Assembly (NCBI GenBank): GCA_040755755.1
Contig: JBFLZW010000016.1
Span: 1 to 64,000, forward strand
Reading direction: 5' to 3'
Source of the DNA: a bacterium
GTDB taxonomy: Bacteria > SZUA-182 > DTGQ01
DNA: 64,000 nt
In this document: piece after piece, positions 8,074 through 16,378 of the stretch
Layout of the letters: each line of letters begins with the position of its first letter
Numbering within the stretch: position 1 is the stretch's first letter
Program-made: the position numbers and the translations under genes
Notes under the pieces: generated by a model
What the model saw: the letters and a program-made list of their open reading frames with translations, nothing else
Database searches by the model: none
What the model was told of the DNA's origin: nothing

Positions 8074-9090
8074 ATGATAAACAAGGAATCTACGAATACT
8101 GACCAAAGTCAGGCTGCTGCGGAAGCGCAGATCTTTCCTCTGCTCTACTCGATCATCAATACGAAACTTGATACTATGGCCAATATGGAGCATTTCCTGC
8201 AGCTCATTGTGGATACAGGAGCCAGGATCGTATCTGCCCGCAATTCCTCCCTGGTGATTTTCACGGAAAAGATGGATATTCCATCCTCGGATTCAAAAAA
8301 CAAGGATGACTCCTTTTCACTCCATAACTTTTGCCGGTCGGATTCCTATATTGTCATTCCTCTGATGCTTCGGGGATTGAAAGACCCCTTCGGCTATTTG
8401 CGGGTTGAGAACAAGCAGAATAACCAGAAGTTTGATTCCAAAGACCTGTTCTCGCTCCTTCTGCTGAGTCGGCAGGCTACCCTGAAAATCGAAAACGACC
8501 TGTTATACAAACGGGTGCATCAGGACCTGATTGATTCATTGCTGTCCATGGTCAATATGCTGGAGTCCAGGGACCGGTATACCTATTCCCATTCGCGGCG
8601 GGTTACCCGATTCGCTCTGGCCATCGCTGACGACCTTACCCTTGACCAGAAGGATAAAGATGTCCTGCGGCTGACCAGCCTGTTGCACGACATTGGAAAA
8701 ATCGGCATTCCAGATTCCATCCTGAATAAAAAAGATCACCTGACCAATGATGAATTTGAGGTGATTAAAACCCATCCCCTGGTTGCTGAAAATATCATGC
8801 GTCCCCTGGACTTTTTAGCCTCGGAACGGTCGATCATCCGGCATCATCATGAGCGGCTGGATGGAAGCGGCTATCCGGACGGTCTGAAGGAAGATGCAAT
8901 CTCCCTGTGTACCAGAATTATTGCTGTCGCAGATTCCTTCGATGCCATAACTTCCAATCGCCCTTACCGGAAAGCGAAATCTTATGCGGATGCTCTCGAA
9001 GAGCTGGAAGAACTGGCAAATGAGAAATATGACAGGCATGTGGTGAATAGTTTAAAAAAAGTTATTTTTCGTATCGAGGCTTTTTGCTGA
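8074..9090 (+). CDS. GAF-like / HD-GYP domain cyclic-di-GMP phosphodiesterase
   Basis: Residues 25-145 look like a GAF-type sensor fold with no membrane segment, so the protein is cytoplasmic. Residues 150-330 are an HD-GYP domain with HSRR (173-176), HDIGKIG (205-211), HHHE (257-260) and GSGYPDG (264-270). All metal ligands and the GYP signature are present, so hydrolysis of c-di-GMP to pGpG or GMP is likely. The domain ends close to the C-terminus at residue 338. It follows the small unknown gene by 11 bases and precedes the PilZ-like gene by 13, a probable three-gene operon next to flagellin. The signal sensed by the N-terminal domain is unknown. Confidence 0.9.
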   Translation: MINKESTNTDQSQAAAEAQIFPLLYSIINTKLDTMANMEHFLQLIVDTGARIVSARNSSLVIFTEKMDIPSSDSKNKDDSFSLHNFCRSDSYIVIPLMLRGLKDPFGYLRVENKQNNQKFDSKDLFSLLLLSRQATLKIENDLLYKRVHQDLIDSLLSMVNMLESRDRYTYSHSRRVTRFALAIADDLTLDQKDKDVLRLTSLLHDIGKIGIPDSILNKKDHLTNDEFEVIKTHPLVAENIMRPLDFLASERSIIRHHHERLDGSGYPDGLKEDAISLCTRIIAVADSFDAITSNRPYRKAKSYADALEELEELANEKYDRHVVNSLKKVIFRIEAFC

Positions 9091-9103
9091 AAATGCCGAT
9101 CTA

Positions 9104-9718
9104 ATGATAGAGGACAATTTTTTGGCATATCGAGAAAAGCGAAAAGATTATCGGATTCAGGATACCCTAGCCATTGAGTACCAGGTTCTTTCATCCGGGG
9201 AATATGAAGCGGAGAAGCTCCGTTTGAAAAATCAGCCAAGCGGAGTACGAACTCTGAAAGACAAGTATGCCCACCTTCTGCCCAACGGGCAGGAAGGAGA
9301 GAATTTGGGGAGCGGAGATTCTGAGCTCATTCGGGGATTGTTGAAAATTATCATTGGCCTGAATGAGAAGGTTGATTTGATCTTATCTCATCTGGAGGGA
9401 AAAGAAGGGGATGTGAGCATCTATCGCACGCCCCCGCAGGAGGTGAGCCTCGGTGCGGCAGGAATCGGCTTTTGCAGCTCCGAGCACATACCCATGGAAG
9501 CGTATATTAAGGTGAGAATGCTCCTGCCCCAGAATCCTCAGGTTTTAATTACCACCTTGGGCAAGGTGGTCTGGGTCACAGCCAAACAAACAGGGGAGGT
9601 GAAGAGATTTGAAGTAGGGATTTTGTTTTTGGATATCCACGAGGATGATCGGGAAGCGATCATCAAGCATATTTTCACCAGACAGCGGGATATCTTGCGA
9701 AGCAGGGCAAAAAGTTGA
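9104..9718 (+). CDS. PilZ-like c-di-GMP receptor, non-canonical type
   Basis: A 204-residue protein with an N-terminal RxxxR-like motif (R13-K-D-Y-R17) and a later ExS...G stretch (EVSLGAAG, 113-120) followed by beta-strands, as in PilZ domains. In classical PilZ the second motif is D/NxSxxG; here it starts with Glu and its spacing is unusual, so c-di-GMP binding may be weak or altered. Between the motifs lies a helix (residues about 72-100) with heptad-like Leu/Ile spacing. This recalls the tetrameric PilZ proteins described in Xanthomonas, which insert a long helix in the domain. It is 13 bases after the HD-GYP gene, so enzyme and receptor are probably co-expressed, and flagellar or pilus control is the likely output. 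Confidence 0.68.
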   Translation: MIEDNFLAYREKRKDYRIQDTLAIEYQVLSSGEYEAEKLRLKNQPSGVRTLKDKYAHLLPNGQEGENLGSGDSELIRGLLKIIIGLNEKVDLILSHLEGKEGDVSIYRTPPQEVSLGAAGIGFCSSEHIPMEAYIKVRMLLPQNPQVLITTLGKVVWVTAKQTGEVKRFEVGILFLDIHEDDREAIIKHIFTRQRDILRSRAKS

Positions 9719-10031
9719 AAAAACAGGTATCGATATCCTGTCAATTTTCTCGACCTCTTGCAAGACATCCGAGAAGATGGCGGGGAAAAGCGGATGGAGA
9801 AATGAAAAGTTGTAAGGAGCTTACATCCTTACTTCCTAAAACACAGGTTTGATCCCCCGAAGGATTTACTATCAGACTGATCATGAGATTAATAACGGGA
9901 AGGTAGAGAAAAACGGAAAATCCCGGAAGCAGTTTACTCCAGCCGGAGTATTAACCAGGGATAAGGAACATGCCGCTGCGGCCACTGTTCCCAGGGAATA
10001 ACTGATTTTTGTAGAGGAGGTTAACGTATTT
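9719..10031 (+). other. cspA leader and intergenic region with two hairpins
   Basis: No coding frame seen. Two strong dyads occur. GTAAGGA pairs TCCTTAC (9812-9832) with a 7-base loop. GGAACA pairs TGTTCC (9965-9991) around an inner GCCG/CGGC stem. The second lies about 40 bases before the cold-shock start. Cold-shock mRNAs often have long structured leaders that act as thermosensors, so this may be one. I found no convincing promoter. Confidence 0.4.
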
Positions 10032-10247
10032 ATGGGATGTTGTGAAGGAACGGTAAAATGGTTTAACGATGCTAAAGGTTACGGCTTTATCGAACATGAA
10101 GGTGGAAGAGATGTCTTTGTTCATTACAGTGCTATTCAGGCAGAAGGATATAAGACCCTGAAGGAAGGGCAATCGGTATCCTTTGAGCTGGTTGACGGGC
10201 CGAAAGGGCCCCAGGCACTGAATGTCGTGAAGAGCCAGAATTTTTGA
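10032..10247 (+). CDS. cold-shock domain protein
   Basis: The 71-residue product is a single cold-shock OB-fold with the RNA-binding motifs KGYGFIE (RNP1, 15-21) and DVFVHY (RNP2, 27-32), and it has the standard length of CspA-like RNA chaperones. The N-terminus has an unusual GCC at residues 2-4. A GGAGG at 10016-10020 gives the ribosome site for the ATG at 10032. The gene stands alone, with a structured leader before it and a clear rho-independent terminator after it. Confidence 0.96.
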   Translation: MGCCEGTVKWFNDAKGYGFIEHEGGRDVFVHYSAIQAEGYKTLKEGQSVSFELVDGPKGPQALNVVKSQNF

Positions 10248-10291
10248 TACGGTTTTTGAAAAATAATTCCTGACAGGAATATTTCAAGGGG

Positions 10292-10326
10292 GGAGATAAC
10301 GACCCAGCGTTATCTCCTCTTTTTTT
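10292..10326 (+). terminator. rho-independent terminator of the cold-shock gene
   Basis: A perfect 9-bp stem (GGAGATAAC pairing GTTATCTCC) with an 8-base loop is followed by TCTTTTTTTT. It begins 45 bases after the stop codon. Confidence 0.9.
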
Positions 10327-10383
10327 ACTGCCACGGATAAAATTTTTCGCGGGAGCTACCCCGGCTCGGGGAAAATTGCCCCC

Positions 10384-10412
10384 TTGACATTCAATCCTTT
10401 TTGTTGTATCCT
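10384..10412 (+). promoter_or_regulatory. sigma-70 promoter of the initiator tRNA gene
   Basis: TTGACA (10384-10389), a 17-base spacer and TATCCT (10407-10412). The -35 is exact and the spacing optimal. The expected transcript start is near 10419, about 16 bases before the mature tRNA 5' end. The strength suits a stable RNA. Confidence 0.85.
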
Positions 10413-10434
10413 ACTTGCGATAATAAGGAAAAGA

Positions 10435-10511
<77 letters not shown>

Positions 10512-10520
10512 ATTTATGCC

Positions 10521-10557
10521 TGCTGTATAACTGAAGTTGTTATACAGCATTTTTTTT
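10521..10557 (+). terminator. rho-independent terminator after tRNA-Met
   Basis: A perfect 11-bp stem (TGCTGTATAAC pairing GTTATACAGCA) with a 7-base loop is followed by eight T. It starts 10 bases after the tRNA 3' end. Confidence 0.95.
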
Positions 10558-10643
10558 ATTCCAGCCACTAGAGAAATAAAACTATGAAAAGCTCGCTTTG
10601 GATTTTAATCTTTTAACCCCTGACGAAAGGAAGTACTCGACAT

Positions 10644-11900
10644 ATGCCCATGACCATAGCCGAAAAAATTTTGAGTGAAAAGAGCGGCTGTGAGGCCAGG
10701 AGCGGACGGATTGTCGTCTGCGCCATCTCCTGGGCCATTGCTCAGGACGGGACCGGACCGCTCGCCATCCGGCGGCTGCAGGATGCGGGACTCACCAGGG
10801 TTTTCGATCCGAAAAGGGTCATCTTCTTCATTGACCACGCGGCACCAAGCCCCCGGAAGGAACTATCCAATGCACACCTCCAGATCCGCTCCTTTGCCCG
10901 GGAAACCGGGGCCATTGTTTCCGACATTCAGGAAGGGGTCTGCCACCAGCGGATGGTTGAAGACTTCATCAGTCCGGGAGACCTTCTGATCGGTGCCGAT
11001 TCCCATACCTGCACCTCCGGTGCTCTGGGAGCCTTCTCCACCGGCATGGGCTCTACGGATGTGGCTATTGGCATGGCTCTTGGCAAGGTCTGGCTCAAGG
11101 TTCCCCCAACCATCAGAATTGAAGTCAGTGGAGCATTCCGGCCCGGCGTATATGCCAAGGATTTGATTCTCTCCGTAATCGGCCAACTCACCGCAGATGG
11201 CGCTACCTACAAGGCCCTGGAATTTGGCGGACCGGCCATCTCGGGCATGAGCATGTCAGAGCGGTTCACCCTCTGTAATATGGCGGTTGAGGCTGGAGCC
11301 AAAACCGGCCTGATCGCCACTGATGAAATCACCCGCGATTATCTGATGAAGCAGGGCAGAGGAGATCGGTTCCGCGAAATTGCCCCGGATCCCGGGGCTG
11401 AATACGAACAGGTTCTCACCATTCAGGCCGGGGACCTGGAACCCATGATCGCCCTTCCTCATACGGTGGACAATGTCAAGCCTGTCCGGCAGGTTGCCGG
11501 AACCAAAATCCACCAGGTCTTTATCGGGACCTGCACCAATGGACGACTGGACGACCTTGAAATCGCCGCCAAAATCCTCGACGGGCGGAAGGTCGCTCCG
11601 GGAGTGCGGCTCATCGTGACTCCGGCATCAAAAGCTATTTACCTCCAAGCCCTGCAGAGCGGCCTTATCGAAAAGCTCATCAGGGCTGGAGCTGCCGTAA
11701 CCAGCACCGGCTGCGGCCCGTGCGTGGGGATACATCAGGGGATTCTCGGCGACGGCGAGGCCTGCCTCAGCACTCAGAACCGGAATTTTCTGGGGAGAAT
11801 GGGCAATCCGGACGGATTTATCTACCTGTCTTCACCCGCTACGGCTGCCTGCTCAGCCTTAAAGGGTGAAATCGCCGATCCCAGAGAGATAGTGAAATAA
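10644..11900 (+). CDS. leuC: 3-isopropylmalate dehydratase / homoaconitase-type large subunit
   Basis: A 418-residue aconitase-family large subunit of the short, archaeal-like LeuC/HacA type. It begins TIAEKIL and carries the three [4Fe-4S] cysteines at C297 (GTCTNGR) and C357/C360 (GCGPC), plus GADSHTCTSG near residues 117-126. With the small subunit it would move a hydroxyl group between neighbouring carbons of 2-isopropylmalate in leucine synthesis. The small subunit gene follows after 18 bases. This subfamily also includes homoaconitase and other acid isomerases, so the substrate is not certain. No leuA or leuB is in the window to confirm a leucine role. An AAGGAAG precedes the ATG at 10644; the ATG two codons later is an alternative. 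Confidence 0.88.
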   Translation: MPMTIAEKILSEKSGCEARSGRIVVCAISWAIAQDGTGPLAIRRLQDAGLTRVFDPKRVIFFIDHAAPSPRKELSNAHLQIRSFARETGAIVSDIQEGVCHQRMVEDFISPGDLLIGADSHTCTSGALGAFSTGMGSTDVAIGMALGKVWLKVPPTIRIEVSGAFRPGVYAKDLILSVIGQLTADGATYKALEFGGPAISGMSMSERFTLCNMAVEAGAKTGLIATDEITRDYLMKQGRGDRFREIAPDPGAEYEQVLTIQAGDLEPMIALPHTVDNVKPVRQVAGTKIHQVFIGTCTNGRLDDLEIAAKILDGRKVAPGVRLIVTPASKAIYLQALQSGLIEKLIRAGAAVTSTGCGPCVGIHQGILGDGEACLSTQNRNFLGRMGNPDGFIYLSSPATAACSALKGEIADPREIVK

Positions 11901-11918
11901 CAGGAGAGAGGTAACTCA

Positions 11919-12419
11919 ATGATTCTAGAAGGACATGCTAAAAAATTCGGAGATAATATCAGTACAGACCTGATTGCTCCCGGAAGGCTCTTCCACCTTC
12001 GGAATAACCTGCCGGAGCTGGCCAAACATGTTTTAGAGGATGCTGAGCCCAATTTTTATGAAAAGATTCAAAAAGGGGACTTTATTGTCGCCGGACGGAA
12101 TTTCGGTCTGGGTTCAAGCCGCGAACATGCACCGGCAATCATTAAAATTGCCGGGATCGGAGCGGTTCTCGCCCAATCCGTGGCCCGGATTTTCTTTCGC
12201 AATGCCATTAATGTCGGCCTTCCCGTGTTTGAATGCGATACCAGCCGGATTGAGGCTGAAGACCATCTGCGGATCAATGTTTTGCAGGGGACCGTGGAAA
12301 ACCTCACCCAGGGGATATCCCTGCCATTTCATGCCCTCCCGCAGATCATGGTGGATATTTTAAACGACGGAGGCCTGGTGCCTCATATCCAAAAAAATGG
12401 CGGATTTAATCTGGTCTAG
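11919..12419 (+). CDS. leuD: 3-isopropylmalate dehydratase / homoaconitase-type small subunit
   Basis: The 166-residue product is the swivel domain of the aconitase family, with GDNISTDLIAPGR at residues 11-23 and NFGLGSSREHAP near 62-73, which contacts substrate carboxylates. The loop after DLIAPGR reads LFHLR (24-28). In this subfamily that loop helps set substrate choice between isopropylmalate, homoaconitate and related acids. I cannot assign the substrate from this version, so leuD is a provisional name. AGGAGAGAGG before the ATG is a strong ribosome site. It completes the dehydratase with the upstream large subunit. Confidence 0.88.
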   Translation: MILEGHAKKFGDNISTDLIAPGRLFHLRNNLPELAKHVLEDAEPNFYEKIQKGDFIVAGRNFGLGSSREHAPAIIKIAGIGAVLAQSVARIFFRNAINVGLPVFECDTSRIEAEDHLRINVLQGTVENLTQGISLPFHALPQIMVDILNDGGLVPHIQKNGGFNLV

Positions 12420-12451
12420 CCCATGCCAGGGGATTCAAGGAGGCCCTGCCG

Positions 12452-12928
12452 ATGACCGGAAAAGTTGAGTTGTGGATCGCCACCGGCCTTGGCCTTGGGT
12501 ATTCCCCCATTGTCTCCGGGACCGTCGGCAGTCTGGGTGGGGTCGCGCTGTTTGGGCTCCTTCACCTGCTTCCCTGGCATCTGTACCTCATAACCGTAGC
12601 CGGTCTCTTCTTCATGGGTATCTGGGCGGCTGATCGGGCCGAGGCCGTATTCAAAGAGAAGGACAGCGGCTTCATCGTGATCGATGAAATCGTCGGTTTT
12701 CTGATCACGGCATTTTTACTGCCCTGGAACTGGCTCTCGATGACGGCTGCCTTTGTCCTGTTTCGAATCTTCGATATTCTCAAACCCTTCCCCTGGCGAA
12801 GCGCGGAAAAACTGCCGGGAGGATTAGGCATCATGCTGGATGATGCAGGTGTTGGCATATATGCCAACCTGCTTCTCCAGGGAATGCGAGTATGGCTGTG
12901 TCCCAGAATTTGTTTCCCCAGGATTTGA
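12452..12928 (+). CDS. pgpA: phosphatidylglycerophosphatase A
   Basis: A 158-residue membrane protein with three to four hydrophobic segments and the PgpA signatures near the N-terminus (GLGYSPIVSGTVGSL, residues 14-28) and in the middle (VIDEIVGF and a DILKPFPW stretch). PgpA removes phosphate from phosphatidylglycerophosphate at the inner membrane to make phosphatidylglycerol. Length is typical. AGGAGG lies before the ATG. Its last 37 bases overlap the prepilin peptidase gene in another frame, implying coupled translation. Confidence 0.92.
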   Translation: MTGKVELWIATGLGLGYSPIVSGTVGSLGGVALFGLLHLLPWHLYLITVAGLFFMGIWAADRAEAVFKEKDSGFIVIDEIVGFLITAFLLPWNWLSMTAAFVLFRIFDILKPFPWRSAEKLPGGLGIMLDDAGVGIYANLLLQGMRVWLCPRICFPRI

Positions 12929-13725
12929 CCCTGCAATTTCTCAACCTGCCCGCCGGCTTTCTTCCGGTGGTTTTTTTTCTCTTCGGGGCGTGCATCGGAA
13001 GCTTTCTGAATGTCTGCATCTTTCGCCTTCCCCGGAATGAATCGATTGTTTTCCCGGCCTCCCACTGTCCAGCCTGCAATACCAAATTGAAGTCTGCAGA
13101 TAATGTCCCAATCTTCAGTTTCCTGTTTCTCCGGGGGAAGTGCCGCTATTGTCAGACCGCAATCTCCTGGCAGTATCCTATTGTGGAACTGACCACCGGA
13201 ATTCTGTTTGCCCTGGCTGTCATCCGCTTTGGCTTGCAGTGGAATACATTTATTGCTCTTGTCCTGATTCCGGTCAGTCTGGTGGTTTCGGTTATCGATC
13301 TCAAGGTTCAGATCATCCCCAACGTCATCTCCCTGCCGGGAATCGGTCTTGGCCTGGCAGCCAGTCTCCTGCCGGGCTCACCCCTGACCTTTTTCAATGC
13401 CCTGTCGGGCATGCTGATCGGGGGAGGGCTCTTTTACCTGGTGGCGGTGATTAGTAAAGGAGGGATGGGGGGAGGAGATATCAAACTCATTGCCATGTTC
13501 GGGGCTTTTTTGGGCTGGCAAAAATGCCTGCTGACCATTTTCCTGGGCGTTTTACTGGGATCAATAGTCGGTATCGCTCTCATGCTGCTCAAGCGCAAAG
13601 GCCGGAAAGATCCGATTCCCTTTGGCCCGTTCTTGTGCATCGGCGCTCTGATCAGCCTCTTCTACGGCCAGGCCATGATCAACTGGTACCTTCATCTTAC
13701 CATAGGGAAGGCGGGCTTTTGGTAA
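12892..13725 (+). CDS. pilD: prepilin leader peptidase / N-methyltransferase
   Basis: A 277-residue polytopic membrane protein of the PilD/GspO family. The cytosolic loop has two CxxC pairs (CPAC 59-62, CRYC 84-87), the zinc site of the bifunctional type. The catalytic aspartates are D136 (VIDLKVQIIPN) and D196 in GGGDIK. It cuts the short leader of type IV prepilins after Gly and methylates the new N-terminal residue. The likely substrates are the three prepilins at 37-38.5 kb and any further pseudopilins. It overlaps pgpA, so it is separated from the pilus operon, which is common for this gene. Confidence 0.95.
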   Translation: MAVSQNLFPQDLTLQFLNLPAGFLPVVFFLFGACIGSFLNVCIFRLPRNESIVFPASHCPACNTKLKSADNVPIFSFLFLRGKCRYCQTAISWQYPIVELTTGILFALAVIRFGLQWNTFIALVLIPVSLVVSVIDLKVQIIPNVISLPGIGLGLAASLLPGSPLTFFNALSGMLIGGGLFYLVAVISKGGMGGGDIKLIAMFGAFLGWQKCLLTIFLGVLLGSIVGIALMLLKRKGRKDPIPFGPFLCIGALISLFYGQAMINWYLHLTIGKAGFW

Positions 13726-13774
13726 GGCTATGGCAGCCCGATTTTCAGTGATGCAGTGACGGGAGTTTTTCTTC

Positions 13775-14107
13775 ATGATAAAAAGAAACCTCTATCTGCC
13801 TCCTCTGGTGCACGAGCAGCTCGTGCGCTTGTTATCGGCGCAGTCTGCTGTAGAGAGAGTCGTTCTGTTCGGCTCCCGCGCCCGTGGGGATGCAGAGGAG
13901 CGCTCGGACATTGATCTTTCGATTGAGGCACCGGGTGCTTTGCAGCGGCAGTGGCTGGAAATCCTCTTTCGTCTGGAGGAAATCGACACCCTGCTGCCCA
14001 TTCATGCAGTTCGATGGGAAGAGGCATCCGATGTATTGAAGCGACGGATACAGGTGGAGGGAAGGGTATTGTATGAACGATCCACAAGCAGTCCAAAGCG
14101 TTCGTAA
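13775..14107 (+). CDS. MntA-type nucleotidyltransferase antitoxin
   Basis: A 110-residue minimal nucleotidyltransferase with the complete GSx10DxD motif (G33-S34, then D45 and D47). In characterised MntA/HepT pairs this antitoxin adds AMP units to a tyrosine of the HEPN toxin and blocks its RNase activity. GGGAG lies about 9 bases before the ATG. Its end overlaps the HEPN gene by 35 bases, which fixes the pair as one unit and would keep the proteins in balance. The catalytic residues look intact. Confidence 0.9.
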   Translation: MIKRNLYLPPLVHEQLVRLLSAQSAVERVVLFGSRARGDAEERSDIDLSIEAPGALQRQWLEILFRLEEIDTLLPIHAVRWEEASDVLKRRIQVEGRVLYERSTSSPKRS

Positions 14108-14474
14108 CCTCGGAAACGCCCTGCAACGGCTCAGGGAAGCGCTTCAGGAGCCTGAAGGTAACAGCCTGGCTGTCGATGGCACTATTCAGCGCTTTGAGTT
14201 CGTAATCGAGCTGTATTGGAAGATGCTCAAGCGCCTTTTAGCTTCGGAAGGGATTGAAACCTATACTCCGAGAGAGTCTCTCCAGCGTGCATTTCAGGCT
14301 AACTGGCTTTCGGATGAAACAGCCTGGCTGCAAATGCTGAGAGACCGGAATGAAACCTCCCATATCTACGATGAGGCAACGGCAAGACGAATTTATGGCC
14401 ACATCAGAGATTACTTCCCGGAGATGGAACGAACATATCAATTCCTCTGCCACCGCTTCGGCGTCCAGCAATGA
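14073..14474 (+). CDS. HEPN-domain toxin, HI0074-like partner of the MNT protein
   Basis: A 133-residue all-helical protein of the HI0074/HEPN type, usually annotated as nucleotidyltransferase substrate-binding. The RNase motif Rx4HxY is complete: R92, H97 and Y99 in RNETSHIY. In the HepT family the Arg and His cleave RNA and the Tyr is the site adenylylated by the antitoxin. The 35-base overlap with the MNT gene supports a functional toxin-antitoxin pair. The next gene, queA, is convergent. Confidence 0.88.
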   Translation: MNDPQAVQSVRNLGNALQRLREALQEPEGNSLAVDGTIQRFEFVIELYWKMLKRLLASEGIETYTPRESLQRAFQANWLSDETAWLQMLRDRNETSHIYDEATARRIYGHIRDYFPEMERTYQFLCHRFGVQQ

Positions 14475-14552
14475 ACAAACCTTCCCTTTGTTTGCCATGA
14501 GGTTCTCAGCGCACTCCAGTGAACCTGAGTTGTTACGGCCAAGGAACCACCG

Positions 14553-15575
14553 CTACAGAATGAGCATGGCATCGCCGTAGCTGTAAAACCGATACTCTCT
14601 GGCCACAGCCTGCCGGTAGGCTTCCAGGACAAAGTCACGTCCTGCAAACGCAGCCACCAGCATCAGCAGGGTGGATTTTGGCAGGTGAAAGTTGGTTATC
14701 AGGCTATCCACCATCCGCACCGTGAAGCCGGGGTAGATAAACAGGTCGGTCCATCCCTGTCTGGGCAGGTCTGGGTTTTGCCCCAAAGATTCCAGGACCC
14801 TGGTGGAGGTTGTGCCGCAGGCAATGATCCTGCCTCCTTTCTCTTTGGTCTCGGTGATTTTGCGCAGCGTGTCCTCCGGGACCTCGTAATACTCAGCTTC
14901 CATCCGGTGCTCTTCAATGTTTTCTGCCTTGACCGGCTGAAAGGTTCCCAGACCCACATGCAGGGTCACGAAGGCAATCTGCACTCCCTGGTTCCGGATC
15001 GCATCGAGCAGCGAATCGGTAAAATGCAGTCCGGCTGTAGGGGCTGCCACCGCCCCCTTTTGCCGGGCAAAGACCGTCTGGTAGCGGTCCCGGTCCTCAG
15101 TAGTCGGCGACTGGAAGTGATTGATATAGGGGGGGAGCGGCACCTGACCATACTCTTCGAGGACCTGGTCAATGGTCATCTCCCCCGAAAAGGAGGCAAT
15201 GCAGCGGCCCTGGCCTTTTTTCTCGACAACCCGGCCGGTCAGCGCTCCCTGAGCAATCAGGAAGGAATCGTTGACTTTGAGGTTTCCCCGGATAAGGACT
15301 TCCCACCGGTTATCCGCGACGGCCTTGAGAAAAAAGATTTCCAGCCTGCCGCCGGTTTGCTTTTGCCCAAAGAGACGGCAGGGAATGACCCTGGTGTCAT
15401 TGAGGACCAGAAGGTCTTGAGGGTGCAGATATTCACAGACTGAAGGAAACAGGCGATGCTCGATTGTTTGCGTGCCGCGGTGGAGCACCATCAACCGGGA
15501 TGCGTCTCTGTGTGGCAGGGGATGCTGAGCGATCCTTTCAGGCGGAAGATCGTAGGAGAAGTCAGAAAGCTGCAC
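14553..15575 (-). CDS. queA: tRNA preQ1(34) S-adenosylmethionine ribosyltransferase-isomerase QueA
   Basis: A 340-residue protein of standard QueA length with the family start LSDFSYDLPPERIAQHP (residues 3-19) and later AAPTAGLHF and CGTTSTR motifs. QueA moves the ribose part of S-adenosylmethionine to preQ1 at position 34 of tRNAs with GUN anticodons, giving epoxyqueuosine. The next step is made by QueH, encoded 18 bases upstream on the same strand, so the two form a queuosine operon. MNT/HEPN pairs lie on both sides of this operon on the opposite strand. Confidence 0.96.
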   Translation of the reverse strand: MQLSDFSYDLPPERIAQHPLPHRDASRLMVLHRGTQTIEHRLFPSVCEYLHPQDLLVLNDTRVIPCRLFGQKQTGGRLEIFFLKAVADNRWEVLIRGNLKVNDSFLIAQGALTGRVVEKKGQGRCIASFSGEMTIDQVLEEYGQVPLPPYINHFQSPTTEDRDRYQTVFARQKGAVAAPTAGLHFTDSLLDAIRNQGVQIAFVTLHVGLGTFQPVKAENIEEHRMEAEYYEVPEDTLRKITETKEKGGRIIACGTTSTRVLESLGQNPDLPRQGWTDLFIYPGFTVRMVDSLITNFHLPKSTLLMLVAAFAGRDFVLEAYRQAVAREYRFYSYGDAMLIL

Positions 15576-15593
15576 GGGATGTGATTCCTTCCA

Positions 15594-16142
15594 TCAAGCG
15601 GTTTTCTTCCCCTGCGATCGATGATAGCGGTCTTTTTCACTGTATATGCATCCACAGTACTGCTGCCGATACAGCTCGAATTCTTTCGACAGGGAGATGC
15701 CCTCTTTCCATCCCTGCCGAAAGTCCCGGTAGAAAAAGGGTATTCCATATCGCTGCCCTGCCTCGGCTCCGATTCGGGCAATGGCCTCATGGTTTTGAAA
15801 CTTGCTGTACAGCAGAGAAGAGGTAAAGTAATCGAACTTCCCCTTGCCCGCAATTTGCGCCGCTGCCTCCAGCCGCATATGATAGCAGGTCAGGCACCGG
15901 GAGCTTTCCCGGTAGGCAATTTCCCGCAGGAAGTCTTCGAGCAGGTACTCATCCCGGTAGACCATGCGAACGCCCTGCGACTTGGCCCACTGCTGAACTG
16001 TTACCAGCCTGCGCTGGTATTCCTGGTAGGGGTGAATGTTGGGATTGAAGAAAAAGCCGATTATTTCATGCTCTTCCTCAAGCAGCACCTTCCAGAGATA
16101 GACAAAGCAGGGAGCACAGCAGACATGAACCAGGATTTTCAT
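15594..16142 (-). CDS. queH: epoxyqueuosine reductase QueH
   Basis: A 182-residue DUF208 protein. It has adjacent cysteines at the N-terminus (VCCAPC, residues 7-12), a central CLTCYH and a C-terminal YCGCIYSE, the cysteine set expected for the iron-sulfur cluster of QueH. QueH reduces epoxyqueuosine to queuosine in tRNA without cobalamin, unlike QueG. This is notable because the organism has a cobalamin operon. I start at 16142, where AAGGAGAGA precedes the ATG; a longer frame to 16235 has an unlikely N-terminus. It lies directly upstream of queA. Confidence 0.94.
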   Translation of the reverse strand: MKILVHVCCAPCFVYLWKVLLEEEHEIIGFFFNPNIHPYQEYQRRLVTVQQWAKSQGVRMVYRDEYLLEDFLREIAYRESSRCLTCYHMRLEAAAQIAGKGKFDYFTSSLLYSKFQNHEAIARIGAEAGQRYGIPFFYRDFRQGWKEGISLSKEFELYRQQYCGCIYSEKDRYHRSQGKKTA

Positions 16143-16378
16143 TTTTTGTGTGTCTCTCCTTGGGCTTACGGTAGATCCTCTTATTCCAGATGTGAACTCT
16201 AAATTACCAATTTGTCGTGCGGTTGTCAAGTACATTCAGTACATTCAGTTACTTCCGCAGAGCTATCTGTTTGTGCTTTTTAACCTGGCAGTTAAAATTC
16301 ATCGATACACTGAGGACTTTTAGCTTGACTTTGGAGGCTATGCCGGGTTTAAATGAAAATAACCACGGGAGAGATGAA

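Noticed and set aside
14685-15443. 252-codon open frame on the plus strand
   Set aside because: Antisense to queA, which is certain by its motifs.
16230-16256. Tandem TACATTCAG repeat upstream of the second MNT gene
   Set aside because: Only two units, so chance is likely. No operator symmetry is seen.
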